DNA of 21,732 nucleotides from Planctomycetota bacterium (GCA_029259935.1 JAJDEH010000011.1:1-21732); one strand, 5' to 3'. Positions 7,966-16,488 are shown, counted from the first letter of the stretch. A program made the numbers and translations. The notes: a model not told the origin generated them from the letters alone.

Positions 7966-9150
7966 ATGTTCAACCTGTCAGCAATTCAACAAGCACTCCA
8001 GGAGTTCGGTCTGGACGGGTGGTTACTGTATGACTTTCGAGGCAGCAACGTGTTGGCTCATCGAGTTCTGGGCCTCAAACCGGGGCATTGCCCCTCGCGC
8101 CGCTTTCTCTACTACATTCCCGCGGACGGCGAACCGCAAAAGCTGGTGCACCGCATCGAACAAGGCGTACTCGATCACCTGCCGGGCTCGTCGATCGTCT
8201 ATTTGCCGTGGCAGCAACTGGAAGAGAGCATTGCCGTTTTGCTCAAGAACGCAAACACCATCGCCATGGAGTACTCACCGCGAAACGCCAATCCTTATGT
8301 GGCCAAGGTCGACGCTGGAACGGTGGAGGTCGTGCGGGGATGTGGCGTCGAGATCGTCTCTTCCGGCGATTTGGTGCAGTTGTTCGAAGCCACATTGACC
8401 GATGGCCAAGTCGAATCTCATTTCGAGGCGGAAGGGCACACCAAGGCCGCGTTTGAAATGGTGTGGGTGTTCATCGCCCAGAAGGTCACGAATGGCCAAC
8501 CGGTTTACGAACATGAAGTGCAACAAGAGATCATGCGGCATTTCGAAAAGCACGGTATGACCACCTACCATCCGCCGATCGTCGCGGTGAACGCGAACGC
8601 CTCCAATCCGCATTATGGTCCTTCGGCGGCCCGGCCCGTGGAAATCAAACGCGACGATCTTGTACTCGTCGATTTGTGGGCCAAGATGGACCGCGAGGGG
8701 GCGATTTATAGCGACCTGACCAAGATGGGATTCGTCGGCAGCGGTGTGCCGGACGAGTTTGAAAAAGTCTTCCAAATCGTCGCGGCGGGTCGTGACGCGG
8801 GGATTGAATTGGTGCGAAGTGCGTTCGCGTCGTCCAGTCCGCTGCTTGGCTGGCAGGTCGATCAAGCGACTCGCGACGTCATCGTGAACGCCGGCTATGG
8901 CGAATACTTCGTGCATCGCACCGGTCACAGCATTGGACAAGAAACCCACGGCAACGGTGCCAACATGGACAATCTGGAAACGCGCGAAGAGCGGCGCGTA
9001 TTACCGGGAACCTGCTTCTCGATCGAACCGGGAATCTACTTGGAGAATTTCGGCGTGCGTAGCGAGATCAACGTCATCGTGAGCAGTGACGGCAAGGTGA
9101 CGGTCACCGGAGGATTGCAGCGGCAGATCCACGAGATTCTTGCGTCGTGA
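7966..9150 (+). CDS. M24 family metallopeptidase (Xaa-Pro aminopeptidase type)
   Basis: Cytoplasmic dinuclear-metal peptidase of the pita-bread fold, probably cleaving an N-terminal residue before proline. With the ATG at 7966 the protein has 394 residues: an N-terminal creatinase-like domain (about 1-145) and a catalytic domain (about 150-394). The five metal ligands can be placed at Asp236 (VDLWAKMD), Asp250 (YSDLT), His321 (RTGHSIG), Glu354 (FSIEPGIY) and Glu367 (GVRSEIN). The first ligand sits in DLWA instead of the common DFGA, a subfamily feature. The chosen start has AAAGG upstream and begins just before the conserved N-terminal domain; an upstream in-frame GTG at 7903 would add 21 poorly supported residues. 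Its end is only 13 bp from the end of the convergent kinase gene. Confidence 0.9.
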   Translation: MFNLSAIQQALQEFGLDGWLLYDFRGSNVLAHRVLGLKPGHCPSRRFLYYIPADGEPQKLVHRIEQGVLDHLPGSSIVYLPWQQLEESIAVLLKNANTIAMEYSPRNANPYVAKVDAGTVEVVRGCGVEIVSSGDLVQLFEATLTDGQVESHFEAEGHTKAAFEMVWVFIAQKVTNGQPVYEHEVQQEIMRHFEKHGMTTYHPPIVAVNANASNPHYGPSAARPVEIKRDDLVLVDLWAKMDREGAIYSDLTKMGFVGSGVPDEFEKVFQIVAAGRDAGIELVRSAFASSSPLLGWQVDQATRDVIVNAGYGEYFVHRTGHSIGQETHGNGANMDNLETREERRVLPGTCFSIEPGIYLENFGVRSEINVIVSSDGKVTVTGGLQRQIHEILAS

Positions 9151-9163
9151 GAAAGCCCGACTG

Positions 9164-11185
9164 CTAGTTGCTTTCGTCTTCGACCGGCGACGGCGCGGAG
9201 CGGGACTGCATTTCCGTAATGAGTCTGTTGGCTTGCTCGACCAGCGTCCGAGACCAACTTCGATCCTGATAATCCGACACCGCGCCGCGCAGCAAATCGA
9301 TGGCTCGGCGTGGTTCACTTTCACCTTGTTGCTCGGCTTCGGCAAGCACCTGTTCGAAGTGTTTTTCCTCGGCCTGCCGCACCAACTTTTCCGCTTCCTT
9401 GATGGTCGCCGCATTTTCTGGCGTCTCGGTCACTTCTTTCAGGTGAGCACTGAGCATTTTCGCCGTCGCCCGCGGATCACGATCCAGCAACTCTTGGGCG
9501 GCCACGAACGCTGCCCGGAAGTACTTGGTCTTTTCCAAGGCGGCAGCTTCCGACACTTGTTGCAATGACTCCAGTTGAAAGTCGGCGGCTTGAATGCACT
9601 CGCGTTCGCTGTCACTGTTGATTGCCAGATACTTATACTTGGCGATCAAATCCTCGAACTTGGCCTGAGCAGCGGAGGGATCGGTTCTGGCAAGCTGATA
9701 AGCCACAAGAAACTCACGTTCATAGATCCTCAGCGATCCGGTCCCCTTGAATCGCACGCGCAGTTCAAGCTTACTCGCATATTCACCGCGCTCGGCGAAC
9801 ATCACCCACTGCTTGACTCGGTCGATTTCGGGATGATCGGGATACCGTTCCACGAACTCACGCAGCTCGCTTTTCCGATCAGCGAGCCGCTGGGGATCGA
9901 CCTCTGCCGCGGCGACAAACTGTTGATACTGCTCATCGGCAGGCGTGCCAAGCGAATAGAACAAGCCCACGACGGCAATCAGTAACACGATCACCATCGC
10001 CGTGGCATAAGGCCAAATCGGTCCGGAACCTGGTGACGCTTCTTCGATACGCGCCGCTGCTCGCCGAACTTCGTCATCAATTTCGACAAAATGGCTGCCT
10101 TCATTTTCCACGGTCGGCGCGGAGGTAGAATACGATTTGGCTGAAACCGCGCTGGCGACCGTCGCGGGAATCTCGGTTCCTCGATCACCGGTCGGCAGCG
10201 GCAATCTGGCCTTCGGTCCAGATGCCGGAATCCTCGCGGTGGGCTTCACCGATTCCAAAGTGTCGGGCACTTCAGTCCGGTCCACGCTCGCCAGAGGTTC
10301 AAGCGAATACTCTTCATCCTCTTCCGGTTCATCAAACTTCGGCCTTGGCGGCGCGGGTTCGGCGGTATGGGATTCTTGCAAGATCGCCTTCAGCCGGTTC
10401 ATAAGCGACTGGGCCGTGCCGACGCGCTCACTCGGGTCCTTCGCCAGCAACCGGTCGATCAGCGTCGCCAAATCCGGCGGCGTGTCGGGTGCCAGCTCGG
10501 CGATCGGGGGCGGCTTCTCGTAGGTTAGATTCTTGATCGTCTCTGGGAGTGATTTCGATTGAAAAGGCGGCCGGCGCGCGAGCATCACGTAGAGCACGCT
10601 GCCCAAGCTGTACAAATCGCTACGGGTGGTCGCCGGACGTCCTAGTGCTTGTTCGGGGGACATATAGTCGGCCGTTCCCAGGACTCCGCCGTCACCCGTC
10701 AATTGATTGCCTCCCCACAGCTTCGCGATGCCGAAGTCGGCCAGCTTGACGTGGCCGTTGGGCATCAGCAGCAAGTTGCCCGGCTTGAGGTCGCGGTGGA
10801 TAATACCGCGATCGTGGGCATGTTTCAAAGCGGCACACGTGTCGATACCGATTTCGACGACCTCTCGCCAATGAAACTTGCGGCCTTCCTTCAACTCATC
10901 GAACAGGCTGCGTCCTTCGACAAGTTCCATTGAATAGAACAGGCAACCGTCTTCTTCGCCGTGCCCGATAATTTTCACGATGTTGGGATGTTCGAGCCGC
11001 TTCATGGCTTCGATTTCCGACGCGAAGCGACCCTGAAAGTGCTCGTCGTCGGCAAAGTGAGCAGCCAGAACCTTGATCGCGACTACTTGTTGGTCGCTCT
11101 CGCGGACTCCCGCGTACACCGCTCCCATACCGCCACGCCCCAGCAATTTCTTGACGAAATAGGGTCCAAATCGTTTTACAGCCAC
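9164..11185 (-). CDS. Transmembrane Ser/Thr protein kinase (Hanks type, PknB-like)
   Basis: Signalling kinase with the catalytic domain in the cytoplasm and a sensor-like C-terminal part outside. With a GTG start at 11185 it has 673 residues. Kinase motifs are complete: GRGGMG at 16-21, Lys38 (VAIKVL), alpha-C Glu57, HRDLKPGN with HRD at 130-132 and Asn137, DFG at 150-152, and SPE at 176-178 in place of APE. It is an RD kinase, so activation-loop phosphorylation is likely. Residues about 280-385 are a disordered acidic/Pro-rich linker, about 390-413 a single membrane helix, and the remaining 260 residues are helical and TPR-like (FVERYPDHPEID). An alternative GTG at 11236 would add 17 residues; 11185 is preferred because TTGAGG precedes it by nine bases and it begins MAVKRFGPY, close to the kinase domain. 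The substrate is unknown. Confidence 0.93.
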   Translation of the reverse strand: MAVKRFGPYFVKKLLGRGGMGAVYAGVRESDQQVVAIKVLAAHFADDEHFQGRFASEIEAMKRLEHPNIVKIIGHGEEDGCLFYSMELVEGRSLFDELKEGRKFHWREVVEIGIDTCAALKHAHDRGIIHRDLKPGNLLLMPNGHVKLADFGIAKLWGGNQLTGDGGVLGTADYMSPEQALGRPATTRSDLYSLGSVLYVMLARRPPFQSKSLPETIKNLTYEKPPPIAELAPDTPPDLATLIDRLLAKDPSERVGTAQSLMNRLKAILQESHTAEPAPPRPKFDEPEEDEEYSLEPLASVDRTEVPDTLESVKPTARIPASGPKARLPLPTGDRGTEIPATVASAVSAKSYSTSAPTVENEGSHFVEIDDEVRRAAARIEEASPGSGPIWPYATAMVIVLLIAVVGLFYSLGTPADEQYQQFVAAAEVDPQRLADRKSELREFVERYPDHPEIDRVKQWVMFAERGEYASKLELRVRFKGTGSLRIYEREFLVAYQLARTDPSAAQAKFEDLIAKYKYLAINSDSERECIQAADFQLESLQQVSEAAALEKTKYFRAAFVAAQELLDRDPRATAKMLSAHLKEVTETPENAATIKEAEKLVRQAEEKHFEQVLAEAEQQGESEPRRAIDLLRGAVSDYQDRSWSRTLVEQANRLITEMQSRSAPSPVEDESN

Positions 11186-11239
11186 GAAGGTTGACCTCAA
11201 TGCAGAAGCGAACGGGAACGAACCAATGCTCGCCACAAC

Positions 11240-11245
11240 ATTCTA
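11240..11245 (-). promoter_or_regulatory. Possible -10 element for the kinase gene
   Basis: On the minus strand TAGAATG reads five of six bases of a TATAAT-type -10 element, about 55 bases upstream of the preferred kinase start at 11185. A convincing -35 is not seen (TTTCGC at 17-bp spacing). If real, transcription would start near 11233, close to the alternative GTG at 11236, and would favour the downstream start. Confidence 0.25.
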
Positions 11246-11374
11246 AACGGCCATCGACCGCCGCGAAACTGTTTGTACCGCGGATACCCGCCGCGACGAC
11301 GATTCGGCCATCTGAATAAGTTGCCTGACGGACTTCCATGTCGTTAGAAACAGACCGGCTTTACGGAACCGCGA

Positions 11375-12085
11375 TCAACACTTGGCGGTTGTCCGCTTCT
11401 TCCCAACTCGTCCGGCCGCTTCCACTTTGGCAATGTATTCCGTCGCCAACGGCACCTTGCAGGCCGTGTCGCCCATGTCGACCGATACCTTGCCCAGTGT
11501 TTTTGCCGTCCGTTTGGCGTCTTTCAGCAGTGGCTTCACATAGCTGCCCACCGCGATCACAAATCCGTTCATGGTGTAGCGAACCTTGTTCGGCGCGTTG
11601 TCGATTTCACTGACGACACGAGCCAGCAGGTCTTTGATTTCAGCCAGATCCAATTCCTCGTCCGGCGTCGTCATCAACATCCACGCGTAGGTACACCAGC
11701 CGCTGCAGGCGACCGACTCCTTCTTGGCGTTGATCCACTTCATGGCCAAACCGCGAGCGTGAGGACTCTCGGCGGCTACCCAGGGGACCGTATATTCCGC
11801 CAACATGGCGTCGTTCGCATTCTTTGCCCAAGACTCAAGTTGTTTCTTTGTCATCTGCGCGCCGTCGGCGACGAGTCCCGCCAAGTACATCGCATCGTAG
11901 TTGCCCGTGTCATACAACTCGCAGGCCAGCGATTGATTACCCTTGATCTTCTTGCCGATCGTCTTGAGGTCCGCGACCTTGACCCCGTACATTTCCCTAG
12001 CCACGCCATGACGAGCATAGGTCTTGCGCGTTTGTTCGTTGCCCTTCTTCTTGAGTTCCTTCATGACCTGGCCAACAGTATTCAT
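11375..12085 (-). CDS. DNA alkylation repair protein (AlkD/HEAT-like family)
   Basis: A 236-residue, mostly helical HEAT-like repeat protein of the DNA alkylation repair family, whose characterised members (AlkC/AlkD) excise N3- and N7-alkylated bases. The opening VMKELKKKGNEQTRKTYARH and the YGVKVADLKTIGKKIK segment (residues about 33-48) are typical of a widespread branch, followed by LYDTGNYDAMYLAGLVAD. Whether this branch has glycosylase activity cannot be told from sequence alone. The C-terminal KKRTTAKC tail is basic. The ATG at 12085 was chosen because GGAG lies five bases upstream; the frame extends further but without conserved sequence. It lies 116 bp downstream of the alpha/beta hydrolase on the same strand and may have its own promoter. 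Confidence 0.88.
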   Translation of the reverse strand: MNTVGQVMKELKKKGNEQTRKTYARHGVAREMYGVKVADLKTIGKKIKGNQSLACELYDTGNYDAMYLAGLVADGAQMTKKQLESWAKNANDAMLAEYTVPWVAAESPHARGLAMKWINAKKESVACSGWCTYAWMLMTTPDEELDLAEIKDLLARVVSEIDNAPNKVRYTMNGFVIAVGSYVKPLLKDAKRTAKTLGKVSVDMGDTACKVPLATEYIAKVEAAGRVGKKRTTAKC

Positions 12086-12148
12086 CACAGCTCCAAAAGA
12101 AAACGTGTTTAGTGACATGGCGGGCTGGGCTCGCCGACAAACGGTGTC

Positions 12149-12154
12149 ATTGTA
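12149..12154 (-). promoter_or_regulatory. Possible -10 element for the DNA alkylation repair gene
   Basis: The minus strand reads TACAATG, five of six matches to TATAAT, about 64 bases upstream of the gene start at 12085. No good -35 hexamer is present at 16-18 bases. A second feature, GACA-N5-TGTC, follows immediately. Low confidence. Confidence 0.25.
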
Positions 12155-12177
12155 GGTGATATCCAACCTGGGTCCAT

Positions 12178-12192
12178 GGATACGGTGTATCC
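12178..12192 (-). terminator. Small hairpin just after the hydrolase stop
   Basis: GGATAC and GTATCC form a perfect 6-bp stem with a 3-base loop, starting 10 bases beyond the hydrolase stop codon on the minus strand. No U-tract follows, so it is at best a weak or Rho-assisted terminator. Confidence 0.3.
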
Positions 12193-12201
12193 GGTCAGCC
12201 G

Positions 12202-13146
12202 TCAAAGCTGACGCTTGAACAAAACAATGGTTCGGCGGACGGACGGTGCCACCATGCTCATGTGGTCTCCGGGAACGATTTGCATCTGGCATGTCTTGCC
12301 ATAGCTTGTCGCTTTTCTGGCGAGTAAGCGATTGTCAGAGACATCTGGATGGGAGGGTTCCACGAAGAGGTACAACGGGCAACGAATGCTGCGCACAAAG
12401 GCCACGGGATTGCGTACCCGTCGTTCCTCCGATTTGCTTTTGTCAAACGGTGCGTAATCTCCAAATTCGGAGGCGACCCATTCCTCGTAGTCGGGAGTAC
12501 CGCTGAATGCCGCGGCGGCTTGGTACTTGGAAGGCAGCATCGATGCCAGCATGACCAACCTTGCGCCGGCGCTATGGCCCGCGAGGAACACCTTGTCGGG
12601 ATCGACATAGGGCAGCTTCGCCACATACTCGCCGGCGGCGACCGCATCGTGGACTTCACCGTATTGATCCTCAAAGAATCCCGGATTGCCGTTTTCACCA
12701 CGCAGCATGGGCACCATGACCACATAGCCCTCGGCCAAAAAAGGGGACGCGGCGGCCCAGTCTCCGGACCCAAATGCAAACCCGCCATGTAGATACACGA
12801 CGGCGGGATGCCGTTGCCCATCCGCCGGGTCTTCCGACAACCATGCTTTTAGTTCGAGCCCGTCGGAAGGATATAGAACCTCCTGCACTCCGGCGGGCGG
12901 AGTTTCCTCTTGATAGTCTTGCGGTGCGGCTATCCGCACCAGTAGTTGCGTCGGGCATGCTTCACGCGCGGCCGCCAGGTCGTCGCCTTCGGGATAGGGC
13001 AGTTGCACGGATTGCCTACCATCCAAATCAAGCCTCTGAATGAAAACGATAACCGCGCCCACTCCACAGCATGAAACCAAACCCACCATTCCTACGATGC
13101 CTAGGATTACGACCACGACCGTTCTGTTACTTGCTTGTGGATTCAT
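12202..13146 (-). CDS. Membrane-anchored alpha/beta hydrolase (prolyl-oligopeptidase/dienelactone-hydrolase-like)
   Basis: Predicted serine hydrolase of 314 residues. An N-terminal membrane segment (about 9-36, VVVVILGIVGMVGLV... with a Cys pair at 26-27) anchors it, placing the catalytic domain outside the cytoplasm. The hydrolase fold shows the oxyanion motif YLHGG at 118-122, the nucleophile elbow GHSAG with Ser192, a candidate acid at Asp268 or Asp271 (HPDVSDN) and the base His295 in GDHMSM. This is closest to peptidase S9 / dienelactone-hydrolase-type proteins, but the substrate (peptide or ester) is open. The ATG at 13146 was chosen because it starts directly before the membrane anchor; the frame extends upstream without conserved features and the ribosome-binding site is weak (AGAAG). 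The Cys pair might suggest a lipoprotein, but no proper lipobox is seen. Confidence 0.85.
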   Translation of the reverse strand: MNPQASNRTVVVVILGIVGMVGLVSCCGVGAVIVFIQRLDLDGRQSVQLPYPEGDDLAAAREACPTQLLVRIAAPQDYQEETPPAGVQEVLYPSDGLELKAWLSEDPADGQRHPAVVYLHGGFAFGSGDWAAASPFLAEGYVVMVPMLRGENGNPGFFEDQYGEVHDAVAAGEYVAKLPYVDPDKVFLAGHSAGARLVMLASMLPSKYQAAAAFSGTPDYEEWVASEFGDYAPFDKSKSEERRVRNPVAFVRSIRCPLYLFVEPSHPDVSDNRLLARKATSYGKTCQMQIVPGDHMSMVAPSVRRTIVLFKRQL

Positions 13147-13633
13147 CTTCTGTTGCCCTGTTGGATTTTCAGTTTCTGCTGGCGGACCAGTTACCAATAT
13201 ATGCGCTGGCGACGCGGAAGTCCGGCTTGTGGTGTTTCTTTTTGCCGCCCCACTTTTTGCGTAAGTCCGCACTCGCTTCACATCCTGATGGGTCGGGCCA
13301 AGTTACGTGAGTTTCTCCCGCGCCCGTCCCTTCAACAGTCCCGCAACGGCATTGCCCGGCAATAGAACGCGGTGGTACAGCGTCATTGCGACGAAGGCGA
13401 ATGGCGTCGTCAGTAATTCTTGACTTTCCGTCCTCGTAACCTACTCTTTCAATGCCCAACACCAGCTAGTCGTACTTATCTACTCTTCTCTTCTTCCGTT
13501 CTTCGTAACAACTGCCTGCACGCGTTGTTGAGCAGCACTGGCAGGCAACTAACCGTGATCGCACGGTCTACCTCGCTCCATTCGTGGCGATGGTGCGCGC
13601 AGAACGGATGACTTACAGCGAAACTGGAAAGTC
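13147..13633. other. Divergent intergenic region between the hydrolase and the FeeM cluster
   Basis: This 487-bp stretch separates divergent genes and should hold both promoters. TTGACT at 13420-13425 with TACTCT 16 bases downstream is a weak promoter candidate for the cluster, but it would leave a leader of about 180 bases. A 7-bp inverted repeat TGCCTGC/GCAGGCA (13513-13519, 13541-13547) and a palindrome at 13552-13567 lie nearer the first FeeM-like gene. A minus-strand open frame of 97 codons (13169-13462, GTG start) encodes a Cys/Lys/His-rich peptide (CRCG, then GGKKKHH); it has no recognisable domain or good ribosome-binding site and may be a decayed gene or chance. Confidence 0.5.
13552..13567. 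promoter_or_regulatory. Interrupted palindrome, candidate operator of the FeeM cluster
   Basis: ACCGTG-ATCG-CACGGT is a perfect 6+6 inverted repeat with a 4-base centre, 67 bases upstream of the first FeeM-like start. The size fits a site for a dimeric regulator. It could equally be an RNA hairpin in the 5' leader. No regulator gene is visible in the window. Confidence 0.3.
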
Positions 13634-14440
13634 ATGATTGCGACAACTCCGGCGCTTGGCCAGTCTAACGACCCATCCATCAAGATTGATGCAACCGAGG
13701 CGGACGAAGCCGTCGGTTGCCGCATCGCTAGAACTCGAGCCGAACGTGAAGCGGCGTTCAGGCTGCTCCAGCAATCCTATGTGCGGGCGGGGCTCTCCGA
13801 GCCGAGCCAACGAGACATGAGAGTCTCGCCGTACCACCTTGAGCCGACGACCCAGATATTTGTCGCGATCAAGGATCCGCGAGGACCTCATCCGGAGGTC
13901 GTCGCCACTCTGACTCTCGTGATGGACGGAGAGTACGGGCTTCCCATGGAGTCGATCTACGCCGAACAGATCAACCGGCGGCGTGACATGGGCCTGAAGC
14001 TGGCGGAGGTCACATGCCTTGCCGACCGCCGACATCAGATCGCTCGCTTCCTCCCGCTGTTCTGTGAGTTGACCCGCCTGATGGGCCGCTTCGCCCGCCA
14101 TCAGCAAGTGGATCAAGTAGTGATTGCAGTGCATCCAAAGCATGCCCGCTTCTATAAGCGCTTTATGTACTTTGAAGAAATGGGCGGGCTGAAGATGTAC
14201 CCCATGGTGAAGAGCCAGCCGGCGGAAGCTCTCTTCATGGATTTTGCGGAAATTGACAAAAAGCAACACCTGCAACCTAAACGGTACGAATTCTTTTTTG
14301 GGGGGAGCGTGCCGGATGAGATTCTCATGCCAGCATCGATGACTGCGGCGGAAATTGACGACTTTTCCAGACTCGTCGATCCGTCGTTTCAGGTTGGCCC
14401 CGTATTGTCCGGGGCGACGCAATCCGCCGTCGCCGTGTAG
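13634..14440 (+). CDS. FeeM-like N-acyl amino acid synthase homologue, copy 1
   Basis: A 268-residue GNAT-fold protein resembling the FeeM family, which transfers a fatty acyl group from acyl carrier protein to the amino group of an amino acid (tyrosine for FeeM) and is structurally related to LuxI-type autoinducer synthases. Family-like features are the ARTRAEREAAFRLLQQSYV helix (32-50), VVATLTLVMD strand (89-98), AEVTCLAD at 124-131, and HPKHARFYKRFMYFEEMGG (167-185), in which HPKH and RFY are the most characteristic. The C-terminal 80 residues are less typical. It starts at ATG 13634 with GGAAAG upstream. It opens a same-strand run reaching the window end; a second, clearly different homologue follows after 96 bp. 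Acyl chain and amino acid cannot be deduced from sequence, and no acyl carrier protein is encoded in the window. Confidence 0.82.
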   Translation: MIATTPALGQSNDPSIKIDATEADEAVGCRIARTRAEREAAFRLLQQSYVRAGLSEPSQRDMRVSPYHLEPTTQIFVAIKDPRGPHPEVVATLTLVMDGEYGLPMESIYAEQINRRRDMGLKLAEVTCLADRRHQIARFLPLFCELTRLMGRFARHQQVDQVVIAVHPKHARFYKRFMYFEEMGGLKMYPMVKSQPAEALFMDFAEIDKKQHLQPKRYEFFFGGSVPDEILMPASMTAAEIDDFSRLVDPSFQVGPVLSGATQSAVAV

Positions 14441-14536
14441 AGCCGTAGGAGTGCCTTGGAAGTGCCGGATTGGGCTACCGGTGAAAATCAATTTTTTCTA
14501 TAAGCACCGTCCGTCGTTCGGCGAGGGGAAGCACGC

Positions 14537-15334
14537 ATGCAAATATGGAATTCCAATCAAGGAGACCCTGATCAAAGTGGCGCTTCAAGATTGGCTCCGG
14601 TTTCGAGGTGGGGGGGCAAAGTCCACCATGCCGTGGCCCGCATTGCGGAGGGTAGGCAGCAACTCCGCGCGGCCTTTGAATTGGCCTACGAGAAATATTT
14701 GGTCCATGGTTACGTAAACGAAACACCAGCGAAGTTGATTTATCGAAAAGAGTTTGGACTAGAAACAAGTCGCACTTTCGTGGCACTTGACCCATCCAAT
14801 CACGTCACCGGAACGCTGACCATCGTAGGAGATCACTCGACCGATTCGCTTCAAGTCGAATCGACCTACAAACAAGAAGTGGACGCGCTTCGCCTGGCGG
14901 GACGAAACCTGGCCGAGGTGACATGCTTGGCGATCGAGGGGCACGAAATTCGTGAGTCGATTGATACGTTTTTCGCGCTCACACGATTCATGATTCACTA
15001 TTCGCTGTGGCGAGGATTCGACGACCTGATCCTCACCTTGCATCCCAAACACCAGAGATTTTACAGCCGTTGTTATCCCATCGAACGATTAGGCTCGCAG
15101 AAATCCCATCAGCCTGCCCGCGACAATCCGGCAGTTCTCTGTCGGCTGAACTTACGGACGATCCATTCGTCCGTGCGCGGCGATGTGGGCGCCAGTTACA
15201 AACCGATTCCAACCAGCCAGTTTGTAAAGCCTCCCATCTCTCTCCCCGATCATATCTACTTTTGCAATTTAGTTGGGGGCTGCTCTTCTCAACACGACGC
15301 TCTGTCCGGACGCTCCGACAAGCGGGCCGCTTAA
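14537..15334 (+). CDS. FeeM-like N-acyl amino acid synthase homologue, copy 2
   Basis: A 265-residue homologue of the preceding protein, sharing EGRQQLRAAFELAYEKYLVHGY (38-59, the equivalent of the first helix), VTGTLTIVGD (90-99), AEVTCLAIEGHEIR (126-139) and LHPKHQRFYSRCYPIERLG (168-186). Outside these motifs the two diverge strongly, especially at the N-terminus and in the C-terminal 75 residues, so this is an old duplication. It may act on a different acyl donor or amino acid, form a heterodimer with copy 1, or serve as a non-catalytic partner. A strong ribosome-binding site (GAGGGGAAG) precedes the ATG at 14537. The DevC-type permease gene begins 11 bp after its stop, which ties the acyltransferases to the exporter in one transcript. 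Confidence 0.8.
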   Translation: MQIWNSNQGDPDQSGASRLAPVSRWGGKVHHAVARIAEGRQQLRAAFELAYEKYLVHGYVNETPAKLIYRKEFGLETSRTFVALDPSNHVTGTLTIVGDHSTDSLQVESTYKQEVDALRLAGRNLAEVTCLAIEGHEIRESIDTFFALTRFMIHYSLWRGFDDLILTLHPKHQRFYSRCYPIERLGSQKSHQPARDNPAVLCRLNLRTIHSSVRGDVGASYKPIPTSQFVKPPISLPDHIYFCNLVGGCSSQHDALSGRSDKRAA

Positions 15335-15345
15335 CGAATTCGTGA

Positions 15346-16488
15346 ATGAGGGTAACGGCTTGTATGTGGTCGTTAGCAATCCGAACTCTGGTGGCGGATC
15401 GTGGAAAGCTGATAACGGCACTGGTCGGTGTTGTCTTCTCGGTGGTGTTGGTTAACGTCCAAGGGGGCCTGTTTCTGGGCCTGCTGCAGAAAGCGGAATT
15501 GCTGGTGGCCAATAGCAAGGCCGACATCTGGATCGGCCACAAGAAGATGCACGACGTCGAGTCGCCACGCGACATTCCTCGCAGATGGACTCAACGCATC
15601 CGCTCCACGCCCGGCGTCAAGAAAGCGTCGCCTTACGTGGTGGGTTTCAGCCAGATGTCGCTCCCCAGCGGTGGGTTTGAGGGCGTCGTGGTCATCGGCG
15701 TAAGCCCGCGCGGATTCATTGGCAACGCCTGGAATCTGGTCGAGGGCCCTCATGACGCAATTCGTATGACGGACGGGATCGTCGTCGACGTGAACGAGGC
15801 CGCCAAGCTTGAGAGCCCACAAATTGGCGAGGTGCGGGAAATCGGTGGCAAAAGAGCCCGTGTGGTGGGAAAGACCGATGGCGTGATGGGTTTCATCGTG
15901 GCACCTTACGTCTTCACTTCGTACGAACGCGCGTCCAGCTATCTCCGCAAGGACCCCAATGTCTGTTCCTATATTCTGGTGCAGGCCGATCCAGGTACGG
16001 ATCTGGGCGCGTTGTGCGCCACGATTCGCGAAAGGCTCCCTTCCGCGGAAGTCATGACAAGCCGGGAATATGGCAGCGTGGCCGTGAACTTCTGGATGAC
16101 ACGCACCGGGCTGGGGCTCAGCTTCGGCGCGTCGACTCTGTTGGGATTGCTGGTGGGCATGGTCATGGTCGCGCAGACGCTGTATGCCATGGTACTCGAC
16201 CGGCTTGTAGAGTTCGCCACATTGAAGGCAGTCGGGGCCACGGAATCACAGGTGCGCACCATTTTGTTCGTGCAATCGACCGTGATGGCGATTGTCGGTG
16301 CCATCTTGGGGCTCGTGATCACATCGGTCGTTCAGAAGACCTGCAGCTATCCGATGTCACCCATTCTCGTCCCCTGGTGGTTGGCCCTGGGGAGCGCGAT
16401 TTTGGTTCTGGTTATTTGTTGGGGCTCGTCCATTTTGCCTTATCTGCGAATTCGCCGCGTTGACCCGTTGATTGTCCTACAAGGCTGA
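15346..16488 (+). CDS. DevC/FtsX-type ABC transporter permease
   Basis: Inner-membrane subunit of a DevBCA/MacB-like exporter. The 380-residue protein has a first membrane helix at about 20-45, a periplasmic domain of about 200 residues (50-245), then three helices at about 255-282, 305-328 and 343-366. The cytoplasmic coupling segment EFATLKAVGA (289-298) and the terminal RIRRVDPLIVLQG are typical of FtsX/DevC permeases. In cyanobacteria DevBCA exports heterocyst glycolipids with a TolC-like channel, so an acylated small molecule is a reasonable cargo here. The start could be ATG 15346 (poor ribosome-binding site) or ATG 15364 (GAGGGT upstream), which gives the shorter N-terminus MWSLAIRTL; the choice is uncertain. 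The ATPase and membrane fusion protein genes follow directly. Confidence 0.9.
   Translation: MRVTACMWSLAIRTLVADRGKLITALVGVVFSVVLVNVQGGLFLGLLQKAELLVANSKADIWIGHKKMHDVESPRDIPRRWTQRIRSTPGVKKASPYVVGFSQMSLPSGGFEGVVVIGVSPRGFIGNAWNLVEGPHDAIRMTDGIVVDVNEAAKLESPQIGEVREIGGKRARVVGKTDGVMGFIVAPYVFTSYERASSYLRKDPNVCSYILVQADPGTDLGALCATIRERLPSAEVMTSREYGSVAVNFWMTRTGLGLSFGASTLLGLLVGMVMVAQTLYAMVLDRLVEFATLKAVGATESQVRTILFVQSTVMAIVGAILGLVITSVVQKTCSYPMSPILVPWWLALGSAILVLVICWGSSILPYLRIRRVDPLIVLQG

Noticed and set aside
8275..8949. Minus-strand open frame of 224 codons inside the M24 peptidase gene
   Set aside because: The plus strand encodes a complete peptidase with all metal ligands; the antisense frame is His/Arg rich without a domain.
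13634..15334. LuxI-type acyl-homoserine lactone synthases
   Set aside because: The proteins share the GNAT-like fold idea, but their motifs (AEVTCLA, HPKHxRFY) fit FeeM-like acyltransferases and no LuxR-type gene is adjacent.
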